Counted from the first letter of the stretch, positions 47,908-58,195 are shown. The stretch: DNA of 64,000 nt from Rugalucina vietnamica (GCA_964017185.1 OZ024871.1:24404488-24468487); one strand, 5' to 3'. Made by a program: numbers and translations. The notes: generated by a model not told the origin, from the letters alone.

Positions 47908-48165
47908 TTGTTTGTTTGTTTGTTTGAATTGATGCTTAACGTCCCAGTCATGTTGGGACGTTGCCTCTATTTTATGGGATTTTTACCCAAAATGAGGATG
48001 TCATGACATCCAGCAAGTGCTAAATATATAACCATCCAACAAAGCCACAAAGGCTTACATGTGTAGAAGGTTTGACTTGAAACCACTTTTCCTGGGCAGG
48101 CTCAGACCCGCACGGTTAACCAGTAATCAGATAGCCAGTAAGCCTGGAGGCACAAGCAGCCCATC
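47908..48165 (-). mobile_element. SINE, near full length (GGGACGTAAA-type tail)
   Basis: On the reverse strand it has a tRNA-like B-box candidate GGGTCTGAGCC (near 48,105), then CAGGAAAAGTGGTTTCAAG, the shared body CATGACATCCTCATTTTGGG and the tail GGGACGTTAAGCATCAATTC followed by AAACAAACAAAC. It is the longest of three copies and is nested in the 2,054-bp element. Confidence 0.7.
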
Positions 48166-48967
48166 TATTGCAATAACGTTGAATTTCACGAAAATATATA
48201 TACCTATATACATGTAGATCAAGACTTTATTCCTCAGTTTATTGCATTGCCTCGCTTGACAAATATAAATAGCACTGTTTCGCCTTCGTATTATTCTATA
48301 AATGGTCGATTTTTTTTTCTGCAAAACTAAAGTGACAAGTTCATTGTTTCGCTGTAGTTGGCAGTCAAATTGACGATACGGTTTCCGATCACCGCACTCC
48401 ATTTCGTTACATGTTGTGAGGTGTTGTATCAATCTGCGCTGTAAGAAGTTTGTAGAATAATTAATTTGTATGCAGGTTGATAATGCTTAGCCACCATTTA
48501 CTTGGGAGAACAGCAGACACAAAACTGTAACTCAGCAAAAGAAGCGATTATGTTTTATAATTTTAGAAAAGTAGAGGCAATCTGAATCTATCTGTTTCTT
48601 TTTATTCTTCCTTAGCGACCGTCGACCATATACTAGGATGACGGCAGGGTTTGGCATGTGATGGTATATATAATGGTATCTACATTAAATAACAATGGTA
48701 TGATTCAAAATGACTTCACATAGCTATTGTCGAATAAATTATGCAATGTTCCGTGCAGCAGTTGTTTCTGATTCCCATTTCCTAGGCCATGACATCCTTT
48801 TGAACTTTCGTATTTGCACTGTTTACTGGTAAAAGTCGGCGTAGTGATGTATATTCTTCTAAAATGTCAATTTAATTGACTTACCCGCAACATTGGCCTA
48901 TCACAAAGGTCGGCGTTCTGCGATCTTATAGTGCGTTCTGTTTTGCCGCTAATACGGTGTGGAAATG

Positions 48968-49002
48968 AAAAGGTACAAGTAGGCAAAGATCAGGAAAACC
49001 CC
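48968..49002 (-). mobile_element. SE1 element, 35-bp end fragment
   Basis: AAAAGGTACAAGTAGGCAAA through GATCAGGAAAA matches the right end of SE1 in reverse orientation and abuts the target duplication of the 2,054-bp element. That element may have inserted at the edge of an SE1 copy. Confidence 0.65.
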
Positions 49003-49192
49003 ATCTGATTCCGTGAAATAGTCCATGAAAATTAGAGCGCATCATGACGTCCAGCAGAACCCTTGGGATAGCATTTAGAGCAGGAATATCCTGTATATCC
49101 ATGAATGTGAACACCCTAACTAACAGCTAAGCGAAAACACATCCAAGTGTTCCCACGTTCATTCCGTCATGTGTTCATTAGTCATTTACATG

Positions 49193-49315
49193 TAGTACTT
49201 TTTCCAACTCGTCGTAGTCAACTCGTACTTTTAATTGGTCAGCTCGTACTGTCGTAAACTCGTACCTTAAGTCAACTCGTACTTTATTTTTGGTCAACTC
49301 GTACTTTTATGATAA
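49193..49315. repeat. TCAACTCGTACTT minisatellite-like cluster
   Basis: Five or six degenerate repeats of 20-26 bp built on TCAACTCGTACTTT. The reverse complement (AGTACGAGTTGA) appears at 59,600 and a related TCAACTCGGCC cluster at 60,778. Confidence 0.7.
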
Positions 49316-49427
49316 TAATTTATTTTTATGAAAATAAATATGACAATAAGTTTTAAAATCAAAAGAAACGCAGCACTTGTTAAATCTTATGCAACTCGGA
49401 AACGGTCGATTTAAATTATGAGTTGTG

Positions 49428-49572
49428 ACTAAACCTGATGGCTGTGTGTCCAAATTTGCATCTCTTGCGAGAGCCAGGGACCAATTTCCCTCCTGGCACA
49501 CCCCTGGTGAAGCATTGTCAGTTTGGCGTATCACCAGTACACCATTCAGATTCAGATTCAAAGAGCTAGTCA
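49428..49572. mobile_element. Interspersed repeat SE2, copy 2
   Basis: GAGAGCCAGGGACCAATTTC, CACCCCTGGTGAAGCATTGT and ACCAGTACACCATTCAGATT align with copies 1 and 3. This is the least disrupted copy. The short ORFs over it are repeat-derived. Confidence 0.7.
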
Positions 49573-49807
49573 TTCTGCTCTTCGAGTGTGTTGTCGGGAA
49601 ATGTTTGTTTTGTTTTATGTATTTTCTTTCCCAGCTGGTTGATTTCCCAGCTGGTGTCTATGTTGGGACTTTAAATTTTTAAAATTGCATCGATTCCTGG
49701 TCCCTCTGTTCTTACTTTATTTCGATTAGTTAGCTTCTTACAGACATTCAACGTATATGTGAAATAAAAGAAAAGTAGATCTAATTTTGTGAATAGTTCT
49801 GTTTTTA

Positions 49808-52085
49808 GCTCACCTGAGCCGTTAGGCTCACAAGGTGAGCTTATAGGATGGCCATGATCCGGCGTCCGTCCGTCGTCCGTCGTCCACCATTTTCAAAGAT
49901 CAATCAAAGCCAAATTTTATATGAAGCATCTATAGGAAGGGGGAACCAATGTGTTTATAAATAATCCAGGTCACTTGACCAAGATGGCCGCCATGCCCAT
50001 ATATGGTAAAAACCCTTCAAAATTCTTCTTCTCCGGAACCACTAGACCGATTTCAACGAAACTTGGCATGAATCATCTGGGAATAGAGTACTACAATGTG
50101 TTTATAAATTATGACCTTTGGATGACCTTGACCTATTTTACGGCAAGGTCAACATAGGTCGCCCATGCATTTGAATGGGGAAAATTGTTAAAATGTCATT
50201 TGAAAGGCAAATCTTGCTGGAAATGGGCAAATGGACTGAAGGTAGGTAATCTGAAACCACTTGGCCAATCAAAGACAAATTTTATAGGAAGTATCTATGG
50301 GAAGGGGAATCAATGTGTTTATAAATAATCCAGGTCACATGACCAAGATGGCCGCCATGCCCATATATGGTAAAAACCATTTAAAATTCTTCTTCTCCAG
50401 AACCACTGGACCGATTTCAACGAAACTTGGCATGAATCATCAGGGACTAGAGTACTACAATGTGTTTATAAATTATGACCTTTGGATGACCTTGACCTAT
50501 TTTACGGCAAGGTCAACATAGGTCGCCCATGCATTTGAATGGGGAAAATTGTTAAAATGTCATTTGAAAGACAAATCTTGCTGGAAATGGGCAAATGGAC
50601 TGAAGGTAGGTAATTCTGAAAAAAAATTGGACCCCAGGGGTTGGTCTGCCCCCACCACGGGGCAATATACATGTATATTACAAAAATATTCAAAGATCTT
50701 CTTCTCTGAAACCACTTGGCCAATCAAAGACAAATTTTATAGGAAGTATCTATGGGAAGGGGGAATCAATGTGTTTATAAATAATCCAGGTCACATGACC
50801 AAGATGGCCGCCATGCCCATATATGGTAAAAACCATTCAAAATTCTTCTTCTCCAGAACCACTGGACCGATTTCAACGAAACTTGGCATGAATCATCAAG
50901 GACTAGAGTACTACAATGTGTTTATAAATTATGACCTTTGGATGACCTTGACCTATTTTACGGCAAGGTCAACATAGGTCGCCTATGCATTTGAATGGGG
51001 AAAATTGTTAAAATGTCATTTGAAAGGCAAATCTTGCAGAAAATGGGCAAATGGACTGAAGGTAGGTAATTCTGAAAAAAATTTGGACCCCAGGGGTTGG
51101 TCTGCCCCACCCCGGGGCAATATATATGTATATTATAAAAATATTCAAAGATCTTCTTCTCTGAAACCACTTGGCCAATCAAAGCTAAATTTTATAGGAA
51201 GCATCAATGGGAAGAGGGTATCAATGTGTTTATAAATAATCCAGGTCACATGACCAAGATGGCCGCCATGCCCATATATGGTAAAAACCCTTCAAAATTC
51301 ATCTTCTCCTGAACCAATGGACCAATTTCAACAAAACTGGGCATGAACCATTGGGGACTGAAGTACTACAATGTGTTTATAAATCATGACCTTTGGATGA
51401 CCTTGACCTATTTTACAGCAAGGTCAACATAGGTCGACAATGCACTTGAATGGGGAAAACTTTTAAAATGTCATTTAAAGTAAAAGTCTTGCAAGAAATG
51501 GGCAGTAGGACTGAATATTAATGATTCTGAAAAAAACTGGACCTCAGGGGCTCATTTGCCCCAGCCCCGGGGCATTATACATGTATATTACCATAATATT
51601 CAAACATCTTCTCCTCTGAAACCGCTTGGCCAATCAAAGCCAAATTTCATGTGAAGCATCTATAGAATAAGGGAATCAATTTATATATAAATAATCAAGG
51701 TCACATGACCAAGATGGCCGCCATGCCCATATATGGTATAAACCCTTCAAAAATCTTCTCCGGAACCGGTGGCCCGATTTCGAAGAAACTTGGCATGAAG
51801 CATCGATGACTCAAGTACTACAATGTATGTATATATCATGACCCTGTGATGACCTTGACCTATTTTAAGGCAAGGTCAACATGGGTTGCCTATGTATTGG
51901 AATGGGTAAACTGTTAAATGTCATTTGAAGGGAAAAACTTGTATGGACAGTGTATTGATTATTCTGAAAAATAATGGCCCAAGGGCTTCACCTGCCCCTA
52001 TACTGGGACTATTTTCTATAACATTCGTATATACAGCAGATCTCAGTTGAGCGTTTACAGGACCATTGGTCCTCTGGTTATGTAG
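49808..52085 (+). mobile_element. Pearl/Helentron-like non-autonomous element, family B
   Basis: The 5' hairpin AGCTCACCT/AGGTGAGCT (49,808-49,843) is followed by a CGTCC microsatellite (49,861-49,888) and about five tandem core repeats. The landmark AAGATGGCCGCCATGCCC lies at 49,981, 50,345, 50,801, 51,256 and 51,711 (period 455 bp; the first interval is 364 bp because about 91 bp is missing). The 3' end has CTCAGTTGAGCG, partly complementary to the 5' hairpin arm, then the palindrome AGGACCATTGGTCCT. The AGCTCACCTGAGC start and GGTCCTCTGG end resemble a repeat widespread in bivalve genomes (from memory). Repeated 68-76-codon ORFs are translations of the core repeat. Confidence 0.8.
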
Positions 52086-52302
52086 TAATGTCATGACAAG
52101 GAAACAAATTGTCAATATGTCATACACTACAGTGTGATTCGTGTGGCATGTGTTTGGGCAGACATAAAGTATGTATCTGGTTTTTGGGTATAGGAAATTG
52201 AGCGATTGTAAAATATTAACCATTTTAATCTTGTGGCAGTGACATAGAAAATGCAACAAAGAAAAGCAAATCTGCTTAACAATCACCAACGTCAAATAAA
52301 TA
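52086..52302. other. Intergenic, no feature recognised
   Basis: The 139-codon reverse-strand frame (51,921-52,340) crosses the end of the mobile element, this gap and the SE1 copy, so it is not a gene. Confidence 0.5.
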
Positions 52303-52441
52303 AAAAGGTACAAGTAGGCAATGATCAGGAAATGGCGCAATCAGAAAGAAAATCCCACTCCGCAAACCGAGTTGTGGAAAAAACTAAAATGACACTTAGG
52401 TACTTATACCAAGAAAACATATCGTAAGCCGAGTCATGGAT
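52303..52441 (-). mobile_element. SE1 element, partial copy
   Basis: AAAAAGGTACAAGTAGGCAA, GAAATGGCGCAATCAGAAAG and ATATCGTAAGCCGAGTCATG align with SE1 in reverse orientation. The other end is missing after CATGGA. Confidence 0.75.
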
Positions 52442-52861
52442 AAGAAACTTAGTATTTTATGACATGCCTTACCTGAGCTTGCCCAGGTATAAATCGAAGC
52501 ATACTATCTCCGGTTATTTTACGAGACTTTACGAGAATTCCCGATGATGCCTCTAATCTATTTATTTCTAGTGCTTTTACAAGCACCGGAATGTAATCAA
52601 CACTTTAAATGGCCTTCACTGCGATGTAGTATTTTGAGGATTGTTATTGTTTAATCGTGACAAAGACTGTAGGCTCCCGCAATTTGATTTTGACTAGATT
52701 CAGCATGTGTAATGAAACGATAGATTAATTCAATATGTATTTTTGGAAAAGTTCTGTAACAAAACCAAGGACGCTGCTACTTGATGCTGATATGCAACAT
52801 TATTTGCGAACACGATTTGCACAATGCCGATTGTTGTATAACAATACGTATATACGTTCGT

Positions 52862-52865
<4 letters not shown>
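52442..52865. other. Intergenic, no gene recognised
   Basis: No coding or repeat signal was recognised. Confidence 0.4.

Positions 52866-52912
<47 letters not shown>
52866..52912. repeat. (CT)n microsatellite
   Basis: About 23 uninterrupted CT repeats. Confidence 0.97.
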
Positions 52913-52914
<2 letters not shown>

Positions 52915-53040
52915 AGTTTTATTCAAATCCAAGATCATCGGGCCCATCTGCACCATTGCACCATAACGTTTGCATTTAAAATTAGCATATTCTACATCAA
53001 TGCTTGCATATATGCATATATGCTCTTTCTTTATGCGCCC

Positions 53041-53076
53041 TTCTTTTCTTTTCTTTCTTTCTTTCTTTCTTTCATT
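53041..53076. repeat. (CTTT)n microsatellite
   Basis: Seven or eight CTTT repeats with imperfect left copies. Confidence 0.9.
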
Positions 53077-53122
53077 TTGTGTGTATGCAAGAAATGTTTT
53101 ACAATTATCGACTTGATCGGCT

Positions 53123-53198
53123 GAATATACAAGAATGTTGACACGTGTCGCGTGTCGATAGAATATACAAGATTTTTGACACGTGTCGCGTGCCGATA
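53123..53198. repeat. Two 38-bp tandem repeats with an E-box palindrome
   Basis: The segment starting GAATATACAAGA is repeated at 53,123 and 53,161 with only a few differences. Each copy carries GACACGTGTCGCGTG, which contains the E-box CACGTG. Confidence 0.85.
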
Positions 53199-53657
53199 GA
53201 TAATTCTAGTTCTTATAAGAACAACCTCCTAGCCAAGTGGTAAAATTTGAGATATTTCATTGAGTAAAATTCGAACAACAATCAGTGACCAAAGAACGAA
53301 TGTTTTGCAAACAGCTCGTTGAAAGCTGTCGAAGTTTGCGGAACATAAAACATATTATACACATTGCCACTTGTTGAAAGCGTGTTGATTAATGGAATTA
53401 TTTTATTTTCGGACAACGTATATCTCTCAGTGTTTTTCCTGTACATTTTATTTATTGAACCACCTGTCAATTTAGTGGCGATTTATTTCCTTTCTGTCTT
53501 TCGTTCCGTTTCTTTCTATATTAATATACAGTTTATTCTGTCTGTATTTAGATCGAATTTCATCCAAATCTACACTTAATAATAAATTTTATTTATTATA
53601 TGGCAAGTGATGAAATATAGAGAAATATGTATTAAATATAACCAATATTTGAAAAAG
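53199..53657. other. Intergenic, AT-rich, no gene recognised
   Basis: Short frames on both strands only; TTAT-rich sequence leads into the palindromes at 53,658. Confidence 0.4.
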
Positions 53658-53715
53658 TTATATTTTCACATGTGAAAATATAAAAAACTTATATTTTCAC
53701 ATGTGAAAATATAAG
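53658..53715. repeat. Twin perfect palindromes, 26 and 28 bp
   Basis: TTATATTTTCACATGTGAAA (completed by ATATAA) is a perfect palindrome at 53,658-53,683. The same palindrome, extended by one base on each side, recurs at 53,688-53,715. The shared centre is TTTCACATGTGAAA. Confidence 0.9.
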
Positions 53716-53795
53716 ATTTGGGAATACGCAAATTATGATTACACCGTTTCATTTCTAATTTATACATAACTAAATTTTATAATCTATGCTATTGT

Positions 53796-53870
53796 TGACG
53801 TAATGAACGTTCACACACAATAGCGACGTAATGATGTGACGTAATGACGTCATTTAAGATTTTGACGTCA
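53796..53870. promoter_or_regulatory. Cluster of CRE/ATF-type sites
   Basis: Two full TGACGTCA palindromes (53,845-53,852 and 53,863-53,870) and TGACGTAA half-type sites at 53,796 and 53,837, plus GCGACGTAATG at 53,823, all in 75 bp. bZIP factors of the CREB/ATF group bind this motif. No adjacent gene is identified, so regulatory function is inference. Confidence 0.45.
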
Positions 53871-53929
53871 TATGCTGTAGCGCGCATATTTATTTATTCA
53901 TTCAAGTCAGTATTAATGAAAAAAGAGTC

Positions 53930-55425
53930 AATAAGCAATGCTTATTAAATACCCCCCGCAGGGTAACTGTTTACCATAAAAATTATTTTAGCAATATAAT
54001 TTCTTCATGCAAATATCCAATGGGTGTACACCATGTAGGTATGATATCAAATTGTTCCATCAAAAACTGTGGTAGGAGTTGATCGGCTCTTGAAAGCCCT
54101 TATCTGTAAAAAAAGCTAAGAAAAATTGTCTAAGTTCTCATAGCTGTCATTTTGTCAAAAATTAATTTTTAAAAATAATATTTCTTCATGCAAATTTCCA
54201 ATGGAAACGATGTCAAATTGTTCCATCAAAAACTGTGGTAGGAGTTGATCGGCCCGTGAAAGCCCTTACCTGTAAAAAAGCTAAGAAAAATTGTCTAAGT
54301 TCTCATAGCTGTCATTTTGTCAAAAATTATTTTTTTGCAATAAAATTTCTTCATGCAAATATCCAAGGGGTGTACATCATGTAGGCATGATATCAAATTG
54401 TCCCATCAAAAACTGTGGTAGGAGTTGATCGGCTCGTGAAAGCCCTTATCTGTAAAAAAAGCTAAGAAAAATTGTCTAAGTTCTCATAGCTGTCATTTTG
54501 TCAAAAATTAATTTTTAAAAATAATATTTCTTCATGCAAATTTCCAATGGAAACGATGTCAAATTGTTCCATCAAAAACTGTGGTAGGAGTTGATCGGCC
54601 CGTGAAAGCCATTACCTGTAAAAAAGCTGAGAAAAATTGTCTAAGTTCTCATAGCTGTCATTTTGTCAAAAATCATTTTTTGCAATAAAATTTCTTCATG
54701 CAAATGTCCAAGGGGTGTACATCATGTAGGCATGATATCAAATTGTTCCATCAAAAACTGTGGAAGGAGTTGATCGGCCCGTGAATGCCATTACGTGTAA
54801 AAAAACTAAAAAAAATTGCCTAAGTTCGCATAGCTGTAATTTTGTCAAAAATTATTTTTTCCCAATAACATTTCTTCATGCAAATGTCCAATGGGTGTAC
54901 ATCATGTAGGCATGATATCAAATTGTTCCATCAAAAACTGTGGTAGGAGTTGATCGGCCCGTGAAAGCCCTTACCTGTAAAAAAAACTAAGAAAATTGCC
55001 TAAGTTCTCATGGCTGTTATTTTGTCAAAAATTATTTTTTCGCAAAAACATTTCTTCATGCAAATGTCCAAAGGGTCTACATCATTTAGGTATAATATCA
55101 AAAAGTTCTAACAAAAACTGTGGTAGGAGTTGATCGGCCCATAAATGCACTATCTTCACTGTATACAAAAGCCATCAAGAACTATAAAGGGAAGTAACTC
55201 AAAAGGGACTGGCCCCTAGCCCTTAATTTTTGCATGTACATATTTGCCCCATAGATATGCAGATGCCTTTAAAGTTTCATTGAATTCCATCAATGGGTCT
55301 TCAAGATATTAAAGAAACAAAACGTTACGGACGGACGCACGCACGGACGGACGGACGGACGGACAACGTGAAAACAGTATACCCCCCTTAAAACTTCGTT
55401 TTGGCGGGGGGTATAATTACTCTAT
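53930..55425 (-). mobile_element. Pearl/Helentron-like non-autonomous element, family C
   Basis: Read on the reverse strand, a 5' hairpin TATACCCCCC/GGGGGGTATA (55,377-55,414) is followed by a GTCC microsatellite (55,327-55,363) and then seven core repeats. The landmark TTCTTCATGCAAAT lies at 54,001, 54,182, 54,347, 54,528, 54,692, 54,872 and 55,052, so units of 181 and 165 bp alternate before two of 180. The short form lacks about 16 bp around GTGTACATCATGTAGG. The far end has GCGGGGGGTAT, complementary to the 5' arm, and the palindrome AATAAGCAATGCTTATT (53,930-53,946). The layout equals families A and B. Confidence 0.8.
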
Positions 55426-56146
55426 CCCGTACTATACACCCAACGTGTTTCATATTTAACAGTTGCAATATCAGGTATTATAACTAACAGGTAATGGCAG
55501 GTACGCCGAAATTTTTCATAGAATCTACGGAAAAGTCCGAACACAAACGAAACAAAATCATTTTTGAACTTTTTATCTCTTAAGCATGAAGACTTATTTC
55601 TATTTATGTCTCACTTATGAAAATCATATCGTATAAAAATATAAAATCTCTAGAAAATGTATCCATTTGCACCTATGCGATAGTTTTGTAAATTATATTA
55701 AAATCGGCAGCTCGAAAAACTGTACCCTTTCCTGTTTTCGGCATTTTTCTATTTGTTTAATCATTTCAAAAGTAATTTCAAGACTTATTTTTGATTATGA
55801 TATCTTAAACATAAAAACATCATATATATTAGAACTGAATATTTTGTCTATTTGAAACCATTTGCACCTTAAAGATATTTTTGACTTTGCAAAAGCTATT
55901 TATCAAAATTTTAATATTGCCCTATTAACCTTATGGTAAATATCGACTCACACCTTGACTATTACCTCTACGACCTTTCTGCTATATGACGTTTCGACGT
56001 TGATGACGTTAACATCTTTATATTCCTGTGATTAAAAGAAGCAATCACTAAAATTTTCGAAATTCAAAGTGTTTGTTGAAGTTAAACATCTACATGTTTA
56101 CCACTTGATAGGCTATGCAATAGTCACAAATTCACACACCGTTTGA
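55426..56146. other. Intergenic, no gene recognised
   Basis: AT-rich; a 62-codon frame at 55,667 shows no domain. A TATGACGTTTCGACGTTGATGACGTTAACATC region near 55,985 has three GACGTT motifs only. Confidence 0.4.
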
Positions 56147-56600
56147 TAAATAAAATATATAAGTTGATCCTTTGGAAGCAGTGAAAATGTTCAAAGGGGG
56201 GTAGTATGGGCCATATTGTGCAATTTCGGGTACAGAACCCTCATTAGTGACCCTTTACTCCTTTAGATACCGGCGACGATAGCCGGAAAAATATACTGCA
56301 ATTTCAAAAATTTACAAAAGGGAAGTCTAAATCAAAGACACATGCCTGAACGGGGTCAAAAAAAATTAAAACATTGTTTAAAAGATGGCTCTAAACGTAC
56401 AAATCTTTATTCTCTGAATATTCCAACTGATCTCAAAGGGCTGAAAAAAGAATATACTCTGCACTATGGATGATGTTCGGGGAGACTTTTTAGGACCGCC
56501 ACACGGCACATCAGCTGCAGTAATAGCAAATAAAATATGTATGTTTTATCCTTTGGAAGCAGTGAAAATGTTCAAAGGGAGGTAGTATGGGCCATATTGC
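56147..56600. repeat. Pair of ~72-bp direct repeats about 380 bp apart
   Basis: AATAAAATATATAAGTTGAT followed by CCTTTGGAAGCAGTGAAAATG and GGTAGTATGGGCCATATTG occurs at 56,147-56,218 and again at 56,527-56,599. The sequence between is unrelated. The CCTTTGGAAGCAGT core is also beside the 51-bp palindrome at 38,557. Could be the ends of an unclassified element. Confidence 0.7.
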
Positions 56601-56704
56601 ATTACAGATGTGTACCTGTTTTTTTAAAATGTGGGTAGTCTTTATGGCGCAACGGTTGCATGACAACATACATGGTACAAATAAACTCGTTTCATAAGAA
56701 ATAA

Positions 56705-56800
56705 TATACTCAGCTATTCACCAATAGGCGGCCACTCAGTTACCCGAACTGAACTAAAAATATGAAAACGTACATAAGGCTCAAACAGCACAAAAATTCG
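56705..56800 (-). mobile_element. SE1 element, partial copy (opposite end)
   Basis: AGCTATTCACCAATAGGCGG, CCACTCAGTTACCC, AAATATGAAAACGTACATAA and CAAACAGCACAA match the left end of SE1 in reverse. This copy retains the end that the 52,303 and 48,968 copies lack. Confidence 0.75.
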
Positions 56801-57345
56801 ACTCCAAATTAGAACCACAACAGAAGTATCGCCTTGGAACGATCAGTAATATAAAATTACTGGGGGGGGGGGCTTAAACCGGTTTTACAGGCGCCTAACC
56901 TCACTCACATCTTCCGCAGTGGTTCATAACATTTAGTTAGTTGTTCGGTCCTCGTGTTGAATCTCTAGCTAGTCAATGAATCATCAAGGAAAACGAATAA
57001 ATCATGATAACCACCCTGATGAATCAAAAAAGAGGACTCAACCAATTCAGAAAGCTGCCCGACGATGGAGATACCTGGGCGCCGAATAACTTACTGAAAC
57101 CCGCAAGAAAAGAAAAACACCAGTTGAATCCCGGTGGGCCAAGCAACAGGCAAGAAGCTCCGGCCCCAACCAACTAAAATGAATAGCTTTAGGTCGTGGT
57201 CATCATAGTGTGACGCCCGACCCATTTGAATTTGAAATTTCGAATCCCACTGATGATAGATTTATACATTTATGCACATTAATGTTTGTCAAAGAAAAAA
57301 AAGTTAAATTACAAAATAATAAATCGAATCTTTGATTGATTGCAT
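56801..57345. other. Intergenic, unassigned, with a G9-10 run
   Basis: A G homopolymer lies at 56,862-56,871. GCCGAATAACTTACTGAAAC and GTTGAATCCCGGTGGGCCAA have the feel of mobile-element DNA but were not matched to anything else in the window. Confidence 0.35.
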
Positions 57346-57349
57346 TGTG

Positions 57350-57472
57350 TTTCGCATCTCGTGAGAGCCAGGGACTAATTTCCCTCCTGGCGCATCCCCC
57401 CCCCCACCCCCCGGTGTAGTATTGTCAGTTTGACGCATCACCAGTAAACCGTTCAGATTCAGATACTATTAT
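57350..57472. mobile_element. Interspersed repeat SE2, copy 3
   Basis: CGTGAGAGCCAGGGACTAAT, TTCCCTCCTGGCGCATCC and CATCACCAGTAAACCGTTCA align with copies 1 and 2. It differs by a run of C residues (57,397-57,412). Confidence 0.7.
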
Positions 57473-57514
57473 CTACACTAATTGACATCTTGATAACAAA
57501 GGTCCAAATTGGCT

Positions 57515-57660
57515 TTCGTACAATTGACCAATTAAGTCAAGTTCAGTTTCTTCCCCAGAACTGTGGTACATTAGAATGCTCTCCCCAACTGCATTGTCTT
57601 GCTGGCACGGTTCAGATGTGCTGTCAGCCGGGTGGTGCATGTATCCCCTTAATCATCAGA
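57515..57660 (+). pseudogene. LINE ORF2 C-terminal remnant
   Basis: One frame reads FSFFPRTVVH, then a stop where tryptophan is expected, then NALPNCIVLLARFRCAVSRV to a TAA at 57,653. The FFPRTxxxWNxLP signature is the C-terminal tail of Jockey/CR1-type non-LTR retrotransposons, also seen at 61,160. Too decayed for function. Confidence 0.65.
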
Positions 57661-57771
57661 CTCTTTTTTTTTTATCTTTTAACTAAACTAACAATCTTCT
57701 TTCACTGTACACAATCATTTCACCCACTTGTTCTATCTTTTACTTAAACTAAACGTAATTGCTCTCCATGT

Positions 57772-58148
57772 AATACTCTTTTTGAAAAAGCTCAATCCCC
57801 ATAAAGCATCTGGTCCCGACCAACTTAAGCCTATTGTGCTCCAAACTCTTCATAAGGAACTAGCCCCCATTCTTGAAATAATCTTCCAGAGGGCCTTAGA
57901 CCAAGGTAAACTCCCTACCATCTGGAAGGAAGCAAATGTGTCCCCTATATTCAAAAAAGGGGACAAGATTTACCCAGCCAACTACCGTCCCATATCGCTC
58001 ACATGTGTTCTTTGTAAAGTACTGTAACACATTGTGGCATCCAACATATCAAAACATTTCACGGACCAGAATATCCTTTATGACTTACAGCATGGGTTCC
58101 GAGAGTGGAATATCTTATAGATGAACTCTCCAAAAAAAAAAAAAAAAA

Positions 58149-58195
<47 letters not shown>

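Larger units (their letters stand above)
46908..48961. mobile_element. 2,054-bp DNA transposon derivative, 61-bp TIRs, 5-bp TSD
   Basis: Terminal inverted repeats start CACACCGTATTAGCGGCAAA and match perfectly for 57 bp, then again after one mismatch (46,908-46,968 and 48,901-48,961). Weaker similarity runs about 25 bp further (GTTGAGGGTAAG / CTTACCCGCAAC). GAAAT flanks both sides (46,903-46,907 and 48,962-48,966) as a 5-bp duplication. The interior holds nested repeats (a LINE-tail-like piece at 47,022 and SINEs at 47,655 and 47,908) and no transposase-like frame, so it is non-autonomous. A 5-bp duplication with 5'-CAC ends is shared by Transib and RAG-like transposons, but with no enzyme the superfamily is unproven. 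Confidence 0.88.

Noticed and set aside
46908..48961. Firm assignment of the 5-bp-TSD family to Transib/RAG
   Set aside because: No transposase is present and the heptamers (CACACCG, CACACTG) do not fully match the Transib consensus CACWRTG, so it is kept only as a hypothesis.
49951..51235. Repeated 68-142-codon ORFs suggesting a duplicated gene
   Set aside because: They are copies of the 455-bp core of the family B element, with no conserved start or domain.
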